Below, one piece after another: positions 41,210 to 50,190 of a stretch of DNA of 64,000 nt. Below the pieces are notes generated by a model. It saw only the letters and a list, made by a program, of their open reading frames with translations, was not told where the DNA came from and searched no databases. The stretch covers positions 1,488,001-1,552,000 of the forward strand of contig NZ_JAJKFT010000004.1 of assembly GCF_020966755.1 (NCBI RefSeq), given 5' to 3'. The stretch is from Blastopirellula sediminis. GTDB taxonomy: Bacteria; Planctomycetota; Planctomycetia; Pirellulales; Pirellulaceae. Within the stretch, counting starts at the first letter, position 1. Each line of letters opens with the position of its first letter. A program made the translations under genes and the position numbers.

Positions 41210-42348
41210 GAAACGCATTTCGCTGGTTGCCGTTTGTGAATCGGGGAACGCGTGAGATTCCGCCGTTTGCGGTGATGGCGCCGGCGACGATTTCGCCGAG
41301 TTCGAGTTTGAAGTTGGGCGCCGTCGAGACTGCTGACGACGACGCTTGTCTTCGTCTGGCGCCGGTCGACGAGGCGCATGCGCAGTTGCAAGACGCCGGG
41401 CTCCTCTTTGTGAATGGACCGCAAACCGTTCCGGTCCGTCGCCGCGGAAACTGCGTTCAGTCGGGCGTGATCCAAGCGCTGGTGCGTCAGGACGAGAGCG
41501 ACGGAATCGATCATCGCGCGCTCGTCCGCCCCGACGTTTTGCTCGGAGCGACGGAGGATTGTTTTGCGCTCGGCGCCGGCGGCTCGGCCTATCGCTTTCT
41601 CGGCTTCGAGGGGTGTCCCGCCACCGAATATCGAGACCCGGCTAACTTGCAGCAGCGTTATCGGATTGGCTGGGTAACCCCTTCCTATTCGGCCGCGACG
41701 CGCTATTTCAAAACGGAAGAACTGCGGCGGCAATACGTTTATCCTTACGCCGGCATTGGCCTGATCTTGGAAGAGAATCGCGCGTCCTTGAGCGGCGGAG
41801 CGACTCGGCCGCAACTTTCGAGTAGCGTCGACTTCGCCTATCGCGCGTATGACGCCGCCGTCGCTCCGGGCGGAGCGCCGAACTTTGCGAAAGTGAAATG
41901 GGGAACGCCGCCGCTCCCTGCATCGCGGTCTGGAGATACGCAATCGCCGATCGCCGCCGACGAGAAAGGGGTGATGCAGATCGAGTGCAAAGTGGACGGC
42001 GTTTACCAAATCGGGTTCACCGCATCGATCAAAGCGGTCGAAGCCGGAATCGATGTGCGCGGCATGACGCTCGGCTTTCTGGTCGAACGTCAGCGGTTCG
42101 ATTACCAGGCGAGCCGCGAAAGCGATCTGGCCGACGACGAAAGCGGAATCTTTCTGTCGGCCTGGCAAGAAGGAATCTACGTCCGCCCAGAAAACTGGGC
42201 CCAATTCGAAGAGATCGATTCGTACTTCACCACCGTTTCCGGCACGACGATCGTCGCCGCCCAACGAGGCGATCGTTTCCACATCATCAACGCCGCCACC
42301 GGCGTGCTGGAGATCCGCTATTTGAACTGTTGGGCGAGTGGACTTTGA
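41206..42348 (+). CDS. Tail-tip structural protein, last gene of the cluster
   Basis: 380 residues, ATGA overlap with the hub gene. A first part (about 1-110) is extended, with VNRGTREIPPFAVMAPATIS. A middle part is Gly/Tyr-rich, and a C-terminal beta domain (about 250-380) includes MQIECKVDGVYQIGFTASIK and ends GVLEIRYLNCWASGL. Not recognised as a known family. It closes the co-directional run; a composite repeat follows at 42365. Confidence 0.55.
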   Translation: MRNAFRWLPFVNRGTREIPPFAVMAPATISPSSSLKLGAVETADDDACLRLAPVDEAHAQLQDAGLLFVNGPQTVPVRRRGNCVQSGVIQALVRQDESDGIDHRALVRPDVLLGATEDCFALGAGGSAYRFLGFEGCPATEYRDPANLQQRYRIGWVTPSYSAATRYFKTEELRRQYVYPYAGIGLILEENRASLSGGATRPQLSSSVDFAYRAYDAAVAPGGAPNFAKVKWGTPPLPASRSGDTQSPIAADEKGVMQIECKVDGVYQIGFTASIKAVEAGIDVRGMTLGFLVERQRFDYQASRESDLADDESGIFLSAWQEGIYVRPENWAQFEEIDSYFTTVSGTTIVAAQRGDRFHIINAATGVLEIRYLNCWASGL

Positions 42349-42364
42349 AGTAGAAAAGATAAAA

Positions 42365-42498
42365 CACTAGCCCGCAGCGCAAGCGAGGGAATGAGACGGG
42401 AAATGTCTAATGACTAATCACGAATGTCTAATGCCGAGGAGCGGCTTGCATTCTTTCTTTATTAGACATTAGTCATTCGCCTGCGCGGCGGGCTAGTG
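42365..42498. repeat. Composite REP-like element, family B (134 bp, right arm damaged)
   Basis: Left arm 42365-42393 is intact. The right arm at 42474-42498 reads CATTCGCCTGCGCGGCGGGC and has lost part of its core. The spacer contains AATGTCTAATGACTAATCAC and an inverse ATTAGACATTAGTCATTCG. Confidence 0.85.
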
Positions 42499-42504
42499 TT
42501 GCGG

Positions 42505-42777
42505 TTACTCGGCGCCTTGCTCGGCAAGCAGCGTCAAGCGTTTCACCTCGCGCTGGGTGGCGATCAATTGGCTTTCGAGATCCATGCATTCGCGCTGGAG
42601 ATCTCGGACGATCATCGTGTCGTCGCCGGGGGCGAGCAGATTGCCGATCTCGGGGCGATTCAACTCGTTCAATTCGCGATAGCAGGTCGCGTAGCCATGG
42701 TGATAACTCAGAAAGGCGACGACGCCGAGCAGTACGCAACTGCCGGCCGAGATGATCAGATAGCGTGAGAAAGCCAT
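42505..42777 (-). CDS. Small single-TM coiled-coil protein
   Basis: 90 residues on the opposite strand to the phage-like cluster. A membrane helix (YLIISAGSCVLLGVVAFLSY) is followed by a coiled coil (REVKRLTLLAEQ) at the C-terminus. It resembles i-spanin-like or division-associated small proteins in layout, but no family can be named. It lies directly beyond the terminal repeat and may be host or cluster derived. Confidence 0.5.
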   Translation of the reverse strand: MAFSRYLIISAGSCVLLGVVAFLSYHHGYATCYRELNELNRPEIGNLLAPGDDTMIVRDLQRECMDLESQLIATQREVKRLTLLAEQGAE

Positions 42778-43005
42778 GCTCGCCTCGTCTCGATGCCTGA
42801 TTACCAGTGCGGATGCGGAACTGGTTCGAGTTGACTGTATGGTAGTGGTAAAAAGAGGGGTTCGGCAAGTCCTGGGCGCGTTTTTCTGACGGAGACGTTG
42901 AAGAACGTGGATCGTCAGACCCAGTAACTCGTCACATGCGAGTTTCGAAGAGATAAGATACCCTTGTAACCGTGGATCATCGAGAAAGTTTCGAGGGTGA
43001 CGACT

Positions 43006-43500
43006 ATGTCCGAAAGCCTTTCCAGCGAATCGAAACAGGCCAAGCGTCGGCGGATTATCAAGACGACGATCGTCGCGTCGTTACTGCTGGCCGCTGGGCT
43101 CTTGGCGATTGGGTTCGTCATTGGCTACCGATTGGCGACGGTTTTTCCCCCCAGCGAAGTTTCGATCATCGGGGTCGAGACGACTCCGACCGAGCGGATC
43201 GTTTATTTGCAAGAAGACGCCAATACGTTTTATTGGTCTGAATCGGTTTCGATCTGGGGAGAGCCGAATCCCTGGGTGACGCTCCATCGTCGCTGGTACT
43301 TTAGTCGCCACTTCGCCTCCGACGAATATGGGGATGGCGACCGCTTTTCGGTCCCGCTCGACTGCGAGCGGTTCACGCTGCTCGGCGCCTGGGGAGATAC
43401 GTACACGATCGAGATGGCTGATTTGCCGGAGATCGCCAGCGAAGATGCGCCGCCAAGCAGACGGGAATTGAAGTTTCAAGATGCGATGCAGGAGTACTAG
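43006..43500 (+). CDS. Single-TM hypothetical protein
   Basis: 164 residues from the ATG at 43006 with GAGG about ten nt upstream; a GTG at 42997 is an alternative. A basic start leads to one TM helix (VASLLLAAGLLAIGFVIGYR) and an extracytoplasmic domain of about 120 residues with WSESVSIWGEPNPWVTLHRR. Not recognised. Confidence 0.6.
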   Translation: MSESLSSESKQAKRRRIIKTTIVASLLLAAGLLAIGFVIGYRLATVFPPSEVSIIGVETTPTERIVYLQEDANTFYWSESVSIWGEPNPWVTLHRRWYFSRHFASDEYGDGDRFSVPLDCERFTLLGAWGDTYTIEMADLPEIASEDAPPSRRELKFQDAMQEY

Positions 43501-43839
43501 GGCGCTGAAAAAACAGAGCGCGTACTCGACGAATTAAGGTCCAAATTCCAACCTCATTTCAGACGCTTTTCGGCGCTTTCCCCGGTTTTCTGATGACGTT
43601 TGTTTCGCATCCCAAAACCTGCAAAAACCTCGGAAAAACAAGGCTCAAAACAATGCTTGCAAAGTGCACGGATGTTCACTATTCTATAGTTCGTCATTGA
43701 GGGAATATTACCGAGACAGCGCAGGGTCGCTGCCGGCCGCGACAGCCGTTGACGTCGCCTCTTTCGCTCGCATTCTAGAGCCGCTTTCGCTGTCTAATTC
43801 TCCATCGACCCGACCCCCTTGCGCCGAAGGTAGGTAACT
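43501..43839. other. Intergenic region
   Basis: About 340 nt without a gene I can support. It contains AT-rich stretches near 43670-43710 that may hold a promoter. No palindrome of the REP families is present here. Confidence 0.5.
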
Positions 43840-44052
43840 ATGTCGTCCACGTATTCTCCTCCTCCATCGATGTCGCAGGAGTCCGCCATTGGGCTCGTGC
43901 GTCAGCGTTGTCAGTTGCGCCGCTGCGCCGCTTGCGTCACGCGGCGCGTTTGCACCCTTTCTCTGGAGCGGACCGGAGAGGAGGCGTGCGAAGTCGCATG
44001 TGCCGGCGACTTCTGCGCCGCCGCGACCGAGTCGGAACTTGTCCAACTTTAG
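43840..44052 (+). CDS. Small Cys-rich hypothetical protein
   Basis: 70 residues from an ATG at 43840 with AGGTAGG about nine nt upstream. It contains seven Cys, including RCQLRRCAACVTRRVC and EEACEVACAGDFC, which could bind metal. Frames on both strands are open here, so coding status is uncertain. Confidence 0.4.
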   Translation: MSSTYSPPPSMSQESAIGLVRQRCQLRRCAACVTRRVCTLSLERTGEEACEVACAGDFCAAATESELVQL

Positions 44053-44071
44053 TGAACCGGGGAGGAAGAAC

Positions 44072-44263
44072 ATGGATAAATATCTTGTCGTCACCTACAC
44101 CAGGTACGCCTCCGAAATGCCGGTCGCCATCTATCGCGCCGAGTCGTTGGAAGAGGCGCATGGTTTTATCGTCGAGTTTGAAAAGCGTTCGCTGCCGCTG
44201 GCGACCGAGATCGTCCTTGATCGAACCGGCGCGGAGAGCGGCGATCAGCATTCGGCGGCGTGA
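44072..44263 (+). CDS. Small hypothetical protein
   Basis: 63 residues from the ATG at 44072, preceded by GGGGAGG. A compact alpha/beta sequence: MDKYLVVTYTRYASEMPVAI, RAESLEEAHGFIVEFEKRSL. It ends just before a composite repeat. Not recognised. Confidence 0.55.
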   Translation: MDKYLVVTYTRYASEMPVAIYRAESLEEAHGFIVEFEKRSLPLATEIVLDRTGAESGDQHSAA

Positions 44264-44274
44264 GCAAGTGAAAA

Positions 44275-44403
44275 ACTAGCCCGAGGCGCGAGCCGAGGGA
44301 ATGCGTAGGAAAATGTCGAATGACGAAACCAGAATGACGAGCTCTTCGACATTCGTCATTATATATGTGATCGCATTCCCTCGGCTCGCGCCTCGGGCTA
44401 GTG
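44275..44403. repeat. Composite REP-like element, family B pair (129 bp)
   Basis: The arms 44275-44305 and 44372-44403 are exact reverse complements with core CCCGAGGCGCGAGCCGAGGG, a variant absent from other pairs. The spacer has direct and inverted TGACGAA-type motifs. Confidence 0.92.
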
Positions 44404-44530
44404 TTGGCGTTGACGAGTTCTTTCGTTAGGCGTTCGATTTCCCGGGAAATCTCCATTTGGCGTTTGGGAACGGCGAAAACGGCGTGATAGAATGACGGCG
44501 TTCTATCGTATCGCGTTGGGGAGGATGACG

Positions 44531-45442
44531 ATGATGGTTCGCTACTGCGCTGCGGTTCTCTTGGCGACGTTGATTTGTGGGCAAGCGGTTCGAGCGCAAA
44601 ATGCCGATCCGTCGCCAGACCTGGCGGCCGAGTTGCAAGCGACGATTGACGCCTATGCCGAGGACTACAACGCCGGCGCCATCGACAAGGTGATGAGCCA
44701 CTGGGCGGAGAACTCTGACTTCGTCGACATCCACGGAGAGTTTCATGAGGGCCGCGATTTGATCTCGGCCCTTTTTCGTCGCGGCTTCGCCGACAATCCT
44801 GGCCGCAAGATTTCATTTACGCCAACGGCTCGTAAGTTTCTCTCGCCGGTGGTCGCCATGGACGATGGCATCTTGACGCTCACCTCCGCCGATGGAACCA
44901 GCACGCATCAAGGGCGTTATACCGTCGTCTGGATGAAAGAGGAGGGCAAATGGCTCATTCGAAGCGCTCGCGATATTCCGATTGAAACGCCAGCCGAGGA
45001 AGAACCCGTCGAAGCGGAAACGCCGCCGCTGGAAGAGCTTGCCTGGCTGGTCGGCAAATGGGAGGCGAAGTCGGACGCGTTTCAAATCGCCCTGGAGACG
45101 AAATGGGACTTGGACAACAGCTTCCTGGTGCAGAACTTTGACGTCACCGTCGGCGAGACGAAGTTTCGCGTCGTGAAGTATATCGCCTATGATCCGCTCG
45201 AAGGACGATTCCGGATGTGGTTCTTCGACAGCAGCGGCGGTTTTGGCGGCGGCGCGTGGACCCGCCGCGACAATCAGTTCAAAGCGACGATCGTTTCGGT
45301 CTTGCCCGACGGCCAGGTCGGCTCGTCGGTGATGACTTGGGAACAACTGGACGACGATACGATGCAATGGCAGGCGATCGAGCGGGAAGTGGGGGGCGCG
45401 TCGTTGCCGGACGTTGCGCTGAAGTACGTCCGGGTCCAATGA
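44531..45442 (+). CDS. Secreted SnoaL-like (NTF2-fold) protein
   Basis: 303 residues from an ATG at 44531 (GGGGAGG six nt upstream; 44534 is equally possible). Signal peptide (MVRYCAAVLLATLICGQAVR). Residues about 25-145 are a SnoaL/DUF4440 domain: AELQATIDAYAEDYNAGAID, VMSHWAENSDFVDIHGEFHE, GRDLISALFRRGFADNPGRK. The C-terminal half (about 170-303) is a beta-barrel-like domain (WLVGKWEAKSDAFQIALETK, YDPLEGRFRMWFFDSSGGFG), often paired with SnoaL in planctomycetes. Function unknown. Confidence 0.8.
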   Translation: MMVRYCAAVLLATLICGQAVRAQNADPSPDLAAELQATIDAYAEDYNAGAIDKVMSHWAENSDFVDIHGEFHEGRDLISALFRRGFADNPGRKISFTPTARKFLSPVVAMDDGILTLTSADGTSTHQGRYTVVWMKEEGKWLIRSARDIPIETPAEEEPVEAETPPLEELAWLVGKWEAKSDAFQIALETKWDLDNSFLVQNFDVTVGETKFRVVKYIAYDPLEGRFRMWFFDSSGGFGGGAWTRRDNQFKATIVSVLPDGQVGSSVMTWEQLDDDTMQWQAIEREVGGASLPDVALKYVRVQ

Positions 45443-45456
45443 TCGAGGAGAGAATC

Positions 45457-47025
45457 ATGCGTCATACTATGTTGATCGCCAGTGTGTTGCTGTTCTGCGT
45501 GCCAGTCGTCGCGTTGGCGATTCCGCCGCGGGACAAAGGGAATCAAAAAGGAAAGCCGGCGACTCCTTCCGTTAATTCAAGTTCCAAATCGAAGCCCGAT
45601 CGTTTGACGGCGCCGCCAATCGGCACGCCGTCTCTCAGTCCGGCGAAAAGTAGCGGCCAAAAGCGACCCTCCCTCTCCTCGGGCGGCGCTTCGAGTTGGA
45701 CTCCGCCCAAAGGTAACGTCAGTCGCAAGCCGGTTTCGATGTTGCCGAGCCAGGCTCCTTCAACGCAAACGTCGCGACCCTCTCTCTCGTCGGGAGTGAC
45801 GGCGATCAAGAAGCCGCCGCTCGTTTCGACGCAGCCGGTCTTTCCTTCGCGACCACCGGTCGGAACGACGAATCCTTCACGACCTTCTAAGCCGGCGATT
45901 CCGACCACGCCGAACCTGCCGAATCGTCCTTCTTTGGGACAGACGCCGAGCGGCAGTAAGAAGCCGATTGTCAATGTTCCGTCGCAGTCAGGCGGGGGCG
46001 GCATGCCGTCTAGCCGACCAACCTACAGCTTTTCGAAAGGGAACTACGGGTCTTCTCGACCCATCAATACGCGCCCCGACGTCGTGCAAAGTCGGCCCGA
46101 CGTCAACATTCTGCGGCCGCAAGTCAACAACACGACGGTCCAGCAGTCCAACACGATCAATCAGAACTTCATCACGCGGAACGTGACGAACAACAACATT
46201 ACCAACAATACGGTCGTCAACAATACGACGATCGATCGGTCTCGCAACAACTACGACTATTCCGATAACCGCTATTCAAACAACTACGGCCGCGGCGGCT
46301 ATCGCAACGATGGCTACCGCGATCCGTATCGCCAACTGCACTATCATTGGCAGCCGTCGACCTGGGCCGGTTCGTATCGGCCGGCCTATTCCTACACGTA
46401 CTCCAACTATTCCACCGGCGGGGCCAGTTGGATGACGATCAGCGGAACCGGGCCGATGTTCGTCAATCCGTACTTCGTCCGGCCGACGACCAGCACGGTG
46501 ATTTTCGACTACTCGCGGCCAATTGTGTTGCGGCGACCTGACTATGCCGATTCGACGGCCGATTTGATCCGCTCGGAACAAGCGATCAAGCGGTTTGACG
46601 AGGCTCGCCTCCTCTTCCGTCGCGGACAATACGCCGCCGCAAACGTCCTGATCGACGACGCGATTCGGCTCCTCCCTGACGATCCGACGCTGCACCAGTT
46701 CCGGGCGCTCGTTTTGTTCGCACGGGGCGAATATCACGAAGCAGCGGAGGTCCTGTACTCGGTCCTCGCCGTCAGCCAGGGTTGGGACGGAGCGACGGTC
46801 GCCAAGCTTTACGACTCGGTCGACCTCTACTTCCTGCAGTCGCAAAGCTTGGAACAGGCGCTCTTCGACAACAAAGAAGACTACGCGCTCCGCTTCCTGT
46901 TGGCGTACCACTACGTGCTGCAGGGGAACTTTCACGATGCGAAGGGGCTGTTGACCACCCTCTACGTCGCGAATCCCAACGACGAAGTGGTCAAAAACTT
47001 CCTGCTCGCAGTTCGCAATTCCTAG
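45457..47025 (+). CDS. Secreted TPR protein with a low-complexity N-terminal region
   Basis: 522 residues from the ATG at 45457 with GAGGAG eight nt upstream. Signal peptide about 1-22 (LIASVLLFCVPVVALA). Residues about 25-210 are Ser/Pro/Lys-rich with repeats such as RPSLSSG and a KxPxxSTQP type. About 210-300 are Asn-rich (NNITNNTVVNNTTIDRSRNN) then Tyr/Gly-rich. The C-terminal 150 residues contain TPR-like helices (EARLLFRRGQYAAANVLIDD; FRALVLFARGEYHEAAEVLY). Probably an exported scaffold/assembly protein. It starts 14 nt after the SnoaL-like gene. Confidence 0.75.
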   Translation: MRHTMLIASVLLFCVPVVALAIPPRDKGNQKGKPATPSVNSSSKSKPDRLTAPPIGTPSLSPAKSSGQKRPSLSSGGASSWTPPKGNVSRKPVSMLPSQAPSTQTSRPSLSSGVTAIKKPPLVSTQPVFPSRPPVGTTNPSRPSKPAIPTTPNLPNRPSLGQTPSGSKKPIVNVPSQSGGGGMPSSRPTYSFSKGNYGSSRPINTRPDVVQSRPDVNILRPQVNNTTVQQSNTINQNFITRNVTNNNITNNTVVNNTTIDRSRNNYDYSDNRYSNNYGRGGYRNDGYRDPYRQLHYHWQPSTWAGSYRPAYSYTYSNYSTGGASWMTISGTGPMFVNPYFVRPTTSTVIFDYSRPIVLRRPDYADSTADLIRSEQAIKRFDEARLLFRRGQYAAANVLIDDAIRLLPDDPTLHQFRALVLFARGEYHEAAEVLYSVLAVSQGWDGATVAKLYDSVDLYFLQSQSLEQALFDNKEDYALRFLLAYHYVLQGNFHDAKGLLTTLYVANPNDEVVKNFLLAVRNS

Positions 47026-47327
47026 CGGGATTGCGAGACTAAGGGGTACGTGACGACGCCGGGTTCCAGGGCGTAACGTCCCATAATTGCGTCGTTGCAC
47101 TCGGTGCAGACGAAACCTCGTTCTTGGCCGTCGTGCGTGCCGCGATGCGCATGTTCAACGACGCAGTCGGCCAGGTCGATAATTTCGCGCACGGCAAGCA
47201 GGTCGAGAAAGCAGTCGAAATAGACCCATTCTCGGCAATTTTGCGACCAAGCCGCGCCGCGATACGTTTCGCGAATGTCGCTGGCCAGAATCGCCTCTTC
47301 CAGAGGACGGAGATGCTCGCAGGTCAT
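47022..47327 (-). CDS. Conserved planctomycete small protein
   Basis: 101 residues from the ATG at 47327; an upstream ATG at 47396 would add an uncharacteristic basic tail. It reads MTCEHLRPLEEAILASDIRE, AWSQNCREWVYFDCFLDLLA, CVVEHAHRGTHDGQERGFVC and TECNDAIMG. A conserved Cys/His set suggests metal binding. I recognise this as a recurrent planctomycete family with no known function. Its last four bases overlap the end of the convergent TPR gene. Confidence 0.7.
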   Translation of the reverse strand: MTCEHLRPLEEAILASDIRETYRGAAWSQNCREWVYFDCFLDLLAVREIIDLADCVVEHAHRGTHDGQERGFVCTECNDAIMGRYALEPGVVTYPLVSQSR

Positions 47328-47533
47328 CGTTAAAAACGATCTTCGAAGGTTGGAATGGAGAGGAAGGGAGAAGTTGTGATTATGCGATTCTCGCATGAAG
47401 TGAAAAGGGTACGAACGCCAGCTTCACACGACCTGAACATTCGCCGATAGCCGCAACTTTGACACGTTGCCGGCGCTCGTCTATTCTCCAGACAATGCTT
47501 TGACGATTCCATCACCCTGCAGAGTTCCTTCCA

Positions 47534-48220
47534 ATGAAACGCCCCCTCGCGATTGTTGTTTCGCTCTCTCTCTTTAGTTTCGTGCTAGCGAACGAACCGG
47601 CGCCCCCGAAGACGCAGCAATTGCAGCCGACGAAGCTGATTTCCGCCGAGAAATTCGCAGATCAGTCCGCGTTCGGCGTCAAAGGAAAGCCCGGCGCCAA
47701 TGGTTGGCGAGCCGGCATCGGCGAGTGGACGATCGTCGACGGCGCCGCCTACGAAAAATCGGAACGGCCGAGCGAAAAACGCCCGAACGGTCACGAAGCG
47801 GTCTGCGAGGTAGTGACCGATCTGGGGGATCTGGTCCTAACCGGCGAGTTCAAACTGGGTGATTCGCCGCAGGTTGGTTTTGTCTGCCGCGACACGAACC
47901 AGCCGAACCATCATCTCGGCCGCGTCGTCATCACCCCCAAGGCGATCTGGATTCAAAAGATGAGCGGCATCGCCAAGGAGACTCGCCGCGAAGAACTGAC
48001 CCGCGTCGCCGCCGAGATCGATCCGAAGGCCTGGCACACCGTCACCGTGGAAGTGAGCGGCGACCGCTGGATCGCCCGGATCGACGACATCACCCTCGAA
48101 GCGCAGCACGAGCGGTTCGCCGATCGCAAAGGTCGCGTCGGGATGGTCGCTCGGGGCGACGGCGCCCAGTTCCGCAACTTGGCGCTGTGGGATGCGAAAC
48201 AGCCCGAGGCCGCGAAATAG
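47534..48220 (+). CDS. Secreted DUF1080/LamG-like beta-sandwich protein
   Basis: 228 residues. Signal peptide (AIVVSLSLFSFVLANEPAPP). The mature domain GEWTIVDGAAYEKSERPSEK, VLTGEFKLGDSPQVGFVCRD, WHTVTVEVSGDRWIARIDDI and GRVGMVARGDGAQFRNLALW matches the concanavalin-like fold of 3-keto-disaccharide hydrolase (DUF1080) domains, abundant in planctomycetes. Active-site residues cannot be identified. Monocistronic, with a start region at 47480-47533. Confidence 0.75.
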   Translation: MKRPLAIVVSLSLFSFVLANEPAPPKTQQLQPTKLISAEKFADQSAFGVKGKPGANGWRAGIGEWTIVDGAAYEKSERPSEKRPNGHEAVCEVVTDLGDLVLTGEFKLGDSPQVGFVCRDTNQPNHHLGRVVITPKAIWIQKMSGIAKETRREELTRVAAEIDPKAWHTVTVEVSGDRWIARIDDITLEAQHERFADRKGRVGMVARGDGAQFRNLALWDAKQPEAAK

Positions 48221-48252
48221 GTCTTCGCGCTTCCCAGGTAAGGAACAGCCTC

Positions 48253-48652
48253 ATGGGAGAATACGCCGACAAACCTTGGTACCAGCAGCGCGTCGCCCAA
48301 TGGATCGAGCGCTGCGGCGCGGTTCCTCCGCCGTGGGTTTATGCCGAACACTCTCATCCGTGCAGCATCCGCTGGCGGATGGGAGACGGAGAGACCCACT
48401 GCATGGTCTTTGGCGAGTGGTTCCACTCGAATTGCCCTACCGAAGCGGATCGAATTCTTTCGCCGTTGGCCTGCGCCTCCGCGCTGGATGGCGATCATGG
48501 CCGATTGGATCTGGGATCTGGAACCATGCGAAGGAGACGAGGATTTCGACTATACTCCTTACTTCCAAAAACTAACCGAACTGGACTTCGCCAGCGCAGA
48601 CGATTACCAGCGCGACCTGGACGATGAAAAGTGGTTGGAATTGGACGGCTAG
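48253..48652 (+). pseudogene. Conserved small protein gene with a frameshift
   Basis: From the ATG at 48253 the first frame reads MGEYADKPWYQQRVAQWIER to FGEWFHSNCPTEADRI, where it loses sense near 48450. The second frame takes over: EFFRRWPAPPRWMAIMADWI, WDLEPCEGDEDFDYTPYFQK to the TAG at 48650-48652. Joined, they form one coherent acidic protein of about 133 residues. A one-base deletion in the CGGATCGAATTCTTTCG stretch explains it. It is either a recent inactivation or a sequence error. Function unknown. Confidence 0.65.
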
Positions 48653-48702
48653 GACCGCTGTGGCCTGTCGGAATTTATCGCGTTAGTACAGGGTCTTTTT
48701 GC

Positions 48703-49173
48703 ATGGCGATGATTGTTTGCCCCGGGTGTCACGAAGAGGTCGACGGAAACCTGGACGCTTGTCCGCAGTGCGGGCTTTCGTTTCTGGTCTCGTCCGAGGC
48801 GGTCGTTGGCAATTCGCAGATACGTGAGATCGCGATCGGGCAGAAGTGGGTGATCTATTCGCTGTTGGCGAATATCCTCACCCTGTTCGCAACCCTCGGC
48901 ATGCAAGGCGCTGATGTCCCTCCCGCCGCGCGAATGGCGATCTGGATGCCGGTGGTCGTGCTGCAGCTATTCAGCCTCTGCAAGCTAACGGTCGCTTTGC
49001 GGATGCACCCCATTTCGATCGTACTGAGCTGCGTCGCGCTTGTCTTTCCTTGCATTTCGTTGATCGTGCTGTTGGTGATCAACCAAAAGGGAATCAAAGA
49101 GCTCGAAAAGGCGGGCGTAAAGATTGGGTTCATGGGGGCGAAAATGGATACTTTGCCCCCGGTCGAGTCGTAG
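48703..49173 (+). CDS. Zinc-ribbon membrane protein
   Basis: 156 residues from the ATG at 48703; the frame extends upstream but only there does the zinc ribbon begin. It has CPGCHEEVDGNLDACPQCGL (two CxxC knuckles, residues about 5-24) and, from about 45, three membrane helices (WVIYSLLANILTLFATLGMQ; AIWMPVVVLQLFSLCKL; IVLSCVALVFPCISLIVLLV). No family name; DUF-type planctomycete membrane proteins with this layout are common. Confidence 0.7.
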   Translation: MAMIVCPGCHEEVDGNLDACPQCGLSFLVSSEAVVGNSQIREIAIGQKWVIYSLLANILTLFATLGMQGADVPPAARMAIWMPVVVLQLFSLCKLTVALRMHPISIVLSCVALVFPCISLIVLLVINQKGIKELEKAGVKIGFMGAKMDTLPPVES

Positions 49174-49252
49174 CGAAGCGAGGGGAAGTCGCGCCAGCTA
49201 TTTCCGACTACTATAGAAACACATGATTGCAGATCCCGCCCTGGAGAACCCC

Positions 49253-49945
49253 ATGCCGAAGTCTTCGCTTTCCCTCGTCGCGTTAATCCTGTTCTCCGCG
49301 ATGGTCGCCACAGCGAACGCCGCTGAAGTGAAAGCAGTAACGATCGGCCTGATCGGCGACTCGACCGTCGCGACCACCTACGGTTGGGGCCCCGGCTTCA
49401 GCAAGAAAGTAACCAGCGATACGAAGGTCCTCAACTTCGCCAAGAACGGGGCGACGCTTGACTCCCTCTCCAATAAGCTTGACGAACTGCTGAAGCAGAA
49501 GCCCGACTACGTGTTGGTGCAGTTCGGCCACAACGACCAGAAGCGTTACGGCACGAAGGAATACGGCGAAAAGCTGAAGTCGTACGTCGATCGGATCAAA
49601 GCGGCTGGCGGCAAGCCGGTGATCGTCAGCTCGGTGACGCGGCGCAACTTCGGCCCCGATGGCAAGATCCAGCCGCGTCCGGCCGGCGATGTGCTGAAAG
49701 AGCCTCTCTACGACTATGCGAAAAAGGCGGGCGAAGTCGCCAAACAGGAAGGGGTTCCGTTCCTCGATCTCTACACGATCAGCGTCGCCCACCACAACAA
49801 GATCGGCCCGGCCGAAACGGCGACCTACGACTTCAACGAAACCGACAAGACCCACTTCAGCCCGAAGGGAACCGACGCGACCGCCGAGCTGGTGGTGACG
49901 GAGTTGAAGGTGGTGGTTCCGGAATTGGCCGGGCATCTGCAATAG
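49253..49945 (+). CDS. Secreted SGNH/GDSL esterase (rhamnogalacturonan acetylesterase-like)
   Basis: 230 residues from the ATG at 49253, with GGAG upstream. Signal peptide about 1-24. SGNH blocks: GLIGDSTVATTYGWGPGF (Ser at about 37), LNFAKNGATLDS (Gly block), YVLVQFGHNDQKRYG (Asn block) and NETDKTHFSPKGTDA (Asp/His pair). This order is that of rhamnogalacturonan acetylesterases, which remove acetyl groups from pectic polysaccharide. No glycan-degradation neighbours are seen, so the substrate is uncertain. Confidence 0.88.
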   Translation: MPKSSLSLVALILFSAMVATANAAEVKAVTIGLIGDSTVATTYGWGPGFSKKVTSDTKVLNFAKNGATLDSLSNKLDELLKQKPDYVLVQFGHNDQKRYGTKEYGEKLKSYVDRIKAAGGKPVIVSSVTRRNFGPDGKIQPRPAGDVLKEPLYDYAKKAGEVAKQEGVPFLDLYTISVAHHNKIGPAETATYDFNETDKTHFSPKGTDATAELVVTELKVVVPELAGHLQ

Positions 49946-50190
49946 ACTGAAACCGGCGAAGTCGCACTTGGCGCGGTGCGTTACTTCTTCGGCAAGTGGC
50001 GAAAAAGCCGAATCCGTCCGTAGTTCGGGCGGTAGATAGTGTATCTGTGGGGTGGCAGATTGGGCGAATCGCCCAAATTATCGCCGCGTCGGAACGTAAC
50101 CTTTGGCCATTTCGGGTCATACGTTTAAACTGAAGGTCTCCCCTTCGCCCGCAGGCATTTCTCTTTCCTCGCCCCCAAAATGCGGCACTT

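Noticed and set aside
45217-45456. 80-codon upstream extension of the TPR protein
   Set aside because: It overlaps the SnoaL-like gene in another frame and lacks signal-like content; GAGGAG lies before the ATG at 45457.
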